Shown here: positions 35,506 through 37,399 of the stretch, piece after piece
Numbering within the stretch: position 1 is the stretch's first letter
How the letters are laid out: each line of letters starts with the position of its first letter
Origin: Rhizobium mongolense USDA 1844
GTDB taxonomy: Bacteria > Pseudomonadota > Alphaproteobacteria > Rhizobiales > Rhizobiaceae
Direction: 5' to 3'
NCBI RefSeq assembly: GCF_000419765.1
Contig: NZ_ATTQ01000033.1
Span: forward strand, 1 to 37,399
Length of the DNA stretch: 37,399 nucleotides
Notes under the pieces: generated by a model
Told to the model about the DNA's origin: nothing
Databases searched by the model: none
Seen by the model: only the letters and a program-made list of their open reading frames with translations
Made by a program: the position numbers and the translations under genes

Positions 35506-35640
35506 CCGCGCGGCAATCAAGAGCCATTCAACACAAAGACCCAGGGGAGCATCGACTGGCCGGCTTCAGATCGGAATCATGGCCGGAATGAAATCGGAAT
35601 GGGTGGCCGGCTTCATCGGAATGCGCAGTAAGTCGCGCAG

Positions 35641-35957
35641 GTGCACGCGACTGGACTCTTCAACGAGACCTTCGAAAGCCGCCGCGTGGACGGAGACATT
35701 ACGCACGCCAACCTGGATGGATTTCCTTCGTCTGAACCACCGGCTTTCTCCAGCGGGCCAGGAAATCAGCCGGGCTCTTATCGCTCTGCACAAGGGGGAC
35801 TCATCCCCCCAGACCGATCTTGCGATTGAGCGAACGACAGACGCGCTGCGAACCGGCAGTCAGCCTGTCTCGCACGTTTCGCGTCCATGAGGAGATCTTG
35901 AGATGAGGCCACCCGTCTATCAGCAAAGCTCCTGAACCCAATTTCTCAACTGTCAGA
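35641..35957. other. Unassigned region between IS21 and IS630
   Basis: Open frames on both strands (for example plus 35579-35890) give no family match I can recognise. Likely eroded host or IS sequence. Confidence 0.3.
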
Positions 35958-35960
35958 CTA

Positions 35961-37118
35961 GTCATCTGGAACTAAAATTCACTACATTGTATGCTTGGCC
36001 TCTTCATTGGAGGTTGAGACATGGCAAATGCGACTGGCCGACCAACGGCCCCATTGGTTTTGAGCGAGGCGGAGCGGGAATATCTGGAGCGACAGGTGCG
36101 CAAGCATCGTTTGCGCGCTCCAGGTCGGAGCGGTGCCGGATCATCCTTCGCTGTGGCGAGGGAGTGCCGAGCAAGGTCGTTGCGGGCGAGCTCGGTGTGC
36201 ATGAACATACGGTTGGCAAATGGCGACGGCGCTTCCTTAAAGACCGGCTCGATGGTCTGCTCGACGAAGTTCGCCCTGGTCGGCCCCGAACAATCGACGA
36301 CGATCAGTTTGCGGCTGTGATCGAGCGCACGCTGCGTTAGTGATGCGACCCATTGGTCGATCCGCTCGATGGCAGGGGCCACAGGCTTTTCGCACACGAC
36401 GATCAGCCGGATATGGAACGCTTTCGGCCTGCAGCCTCATCGCACAGAGACGTTCAAGCTTTCCAGCGATCCTTTGTTCGTCGATAAGGTCCGCGACATC
36501 GTCGGTCTTTATCTGTCACCTCCCAATCGAGCGCTGGTTCTCAGCGTGGACGAGAAAAGCCAAATCCAGGCTCTCGACCGCGAGCAGCCAGTGCTGTCGA
36601 TGATGCCTGGCGTGCCGGAACGGCGCACGCATTCTTATGTCCGACACGGCACAACCACGTTGTTTGCAGCTCTGGATGTCGCCTCCGGCTTTGTCATCGG
36701 CAAATGCTATAAGCGGCACCGTGCCACCGAATTCCTGGATTTCCTGAAGCAGATCGATGCGAGCGTACCGTCCGATTTGGACGTTCATATCGTGATGGAC
36801 AACTATGCGACCCACAAAACTGCATCGGTCAAAAACTGGCTGATGCGCCGGCCGCGCTACCACGTCCACTTCACCCCGACCTCGGCGTCATGGATCAATC
36901 AGGTCGAACGCTGGTTTGCGGAACTGACCCGCAAGCAGCCCCGTCGCGGCGTCCACACTTCGACAGCTCGAAGCCGACATCCGACGCTTCATCGAACGCC
37001 ATAACGAGAACCCGAAGCCTTACGGGTGGACGAAATCCGCAGACGACATCCTGACCTCCGTCGAACGCTTCTGCCAGAAAGTCCAGGACTTATGACACGA
37101 ATTTCGGATTCAGGTGAC
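35961..37118 (+). mobile_element. IS630-family element with TA target and inverted ends
   Basis: The left end gtcatctggaactaaaattc (35961 on) and the right end, read inward on the minus strand (gtcacctgaatccgaaattc, from 37118), are inverted repeats. CTAG lies on both sides (35958-35961 and 37118-37121), consistent with the TA duplication of IS630/Tc1 elements. The IS701 tip follows immediately on the right. Confidence 0.75.
36021..37095 (+). pseudogene. IS630-family transposase, frameshifted
   Basis: ATG 36021 follows GGAGGTTGAGAC. MANATGRPTAPLVLSEAERE and YLERQVRKHRLR are in frame one; after about 36115 the sequence shifts to CRIILRCGEGVPSKVVAGEL, HEHTVGKWRRRFLKDRLDGL and RPRTIDDDQFAAVIERTL (HTH domain), then shifts near 36340 to WSIRSMAGATGFSHTTISRI. 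The DDE core VLSVDEKSQIQALDREQPVL (Asp), HIVMDNYATHK (Asp) and TPTSASWINQVERWFAELTR (Glu) is open. A final shift near 36940 leads to RQLEADIRRFIERHNENPKP and the normal end. All parts exist but in several frames. Confidence 0.85.
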
Positions 37119-37121
37119 TAG

Positions 37122-37399
37122 CACTACTTTGGCACCTTTGGCTTGGGGCGTTCTGTGAGGAGCATCTCACAGTGGGGGCATCGTAGCGGCGGTGGCCGTG
37201 CGAAGATGTCGAGGATCGCTTGCCTGACGGCCGGCATGCTCGGTTGTGGCGGCGGTGCTGTGAGTCTTTTTTTTCCGTCCCGCGGCCTTGAGGCGGCGGG
37301 ATTGGAGAAAGGCATAGGCGATCATCGTCATCAAGGCATGTCGATGTAACCCCGTCCAGGACCTGCCTTCGAAGTGGTCGAGCCCAAGCTCCTCCTTGA
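37122..37399 (-). mobile_element. IS701-family element, 3' end (continues beyond window)
   Basis: The tip CACTACTTTGGCAC at 37122-37135 is the inverted repeat of the element at the left window edge (252-265). CTAG at 37118-37121 is a proper YTAR-type target and also the end of the IS630 element, so IS701 landed exactly at that boundary. Confidence 0.8.
37124..37399 (-). pseudogene. IS701-family transposase, C-terminal part, slipped in an A8 run
   Basis: Minus strand from the window edge: KEELGLDHFEGRSWTGLHRH, ALMTMIAYAFLQSRRLKAAG is the conserved IS701 C-terminus with the catalytic Glu region. At the run of eight A (37274-37267 on the minus strand) the frame slips; the expected ending (LTAPPPQPSMPAVRQAILDI, RPPPLRCPHCEML) is in the next frame, and its TAG stop (37126-37124) lies inside the terminal repeat. 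The slip may be a real mutation, transcriptional slippage site or a sequencing error. Confidence 0.75.

Larger units (their letters stand above)
33090..35640 (+). mobile_element. IS21-family element with both ends recognisable
   Basis: Right-end repeats (GTGGCCGGCTTCATCGGAAT at 35605-35624, with CATGGCCGGAATGAAATCGG just before) face left-end repeats (GAAGCCGGCCACGATTCCGA at 33114-33133). This multiple inverted-repeat pattern is typical of IS21. Exact tips are blurred, especially on the left, and no clear target duplication was identified. Confidence 0.75.

Noticed and set aside
37129..37145. Second sigma-54-like promoter (TGGCACC-N4-GCTTG)
   Set aside because: It lies in the IS701 terminal repeat and lacks the TTGC element at the right place; there is no NifA box upstream.
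1..37399. CRISPR array, tRNA or rRNA genes, replication origin (repABC)
   Set aside because: No regularly spaced repeats, tRNA-like cloverleaf, rRNA sequence or RepA/B/C translation was noticed on either strand.
1..37399. Circular molecule closed at the window edges
   Set aside because: Joining position 37399 to 1 would link IS701 residues about 63 from the N-terminus with the last 90 or so, leaving roughly 250 residues missing; the edges are parts of two copies or an assembly gap.

Overview
The window reads as an accessory replicon of a rhizobium (Rhizobiales), most likely a symbiotic plasmid or island. The evidence is a very high density of insertion sequences typical of rhizobia (IS701, IS110, IS3, IS21, IS66, IS256, IS481, IS630, ISNCY), many broken genes, and a textbook NifA/sigma-54 promoter. 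No rRNA, tRNA, CRISPR array or replication origin was seen. All family names come from reading translations by eye; no database search was run.

Layout. 1-5240: IS graveyard. The 5' end of an IS701 element sits inside an IS110 transposase gene, followed by an apparently intact IS110 element and fragments of IS3, IS630, a second IS110, another IS3 and an IS21 istB. 5244-11962 (minus strand): an intact operon for a beta-lactamase-fold serine hydrolase and a complete Dpp/Opp-type peptide ABC transporter (binding protein, two permeases, two ATPases), with a plausible promoter at 12042-12070. 12390-15500: a second graveyard with imuA/imuB, a helicase fragment, IS66 pieces, a DUF5372 gene, a decayed IS110 and an IS256 tail. 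15781-16089: NifA box, -24/-12 promoter and a short ORF. 16585-29460 (plus strand): a catabolic and transport cluster in decay, with eutB (one frameshift), eutC (intact), an amidohydrolase (intact), a complete IS3 insertion, a second peptide-binding protein (intact), truncated dppB, eutD/doeA (frameshifted), a foreign block (chemotaxis receptor, serine recombinase, IS66, ScfR-like regulator fragments), truncated dppC, an intact M81 (MlrC-like) metallopeptidase and broken dppD. 29500-37399: IS66 and ISNCY remnants, IS481, an MFS exporter pseudogene, an IS21 element, an IS630 element, and the 3' end of a second IS701 copy.

How the genes may fit together. The minus-strand operon should import a small peptide or peptide-like compound and hydrolyse it with the serine hydrolase. 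The plus-strand cluster looks like a paralogous peptide system linked to an ectoine-type ring-opening and deaminating set (EutB, EutC, EutD), an amidohydrolase and an M81 peptidase. From memory, this resembles the y4t cluster of the Sinorhizobium fredii NGR234 symbiotic plasmid (threonine-dehydratase-like, cyclodeaminase-like and M24 proteins beside a peptide ABC transporter). A nif-type promoter upstream suggests the cluster was, or still partly is, expressed during symbiosis. The plus-strand transporter has lost most of its permease and ATPase parts, so its surviving binding protein and enzymes would have to rely on the minus-strand transporter or be on the way to loss.
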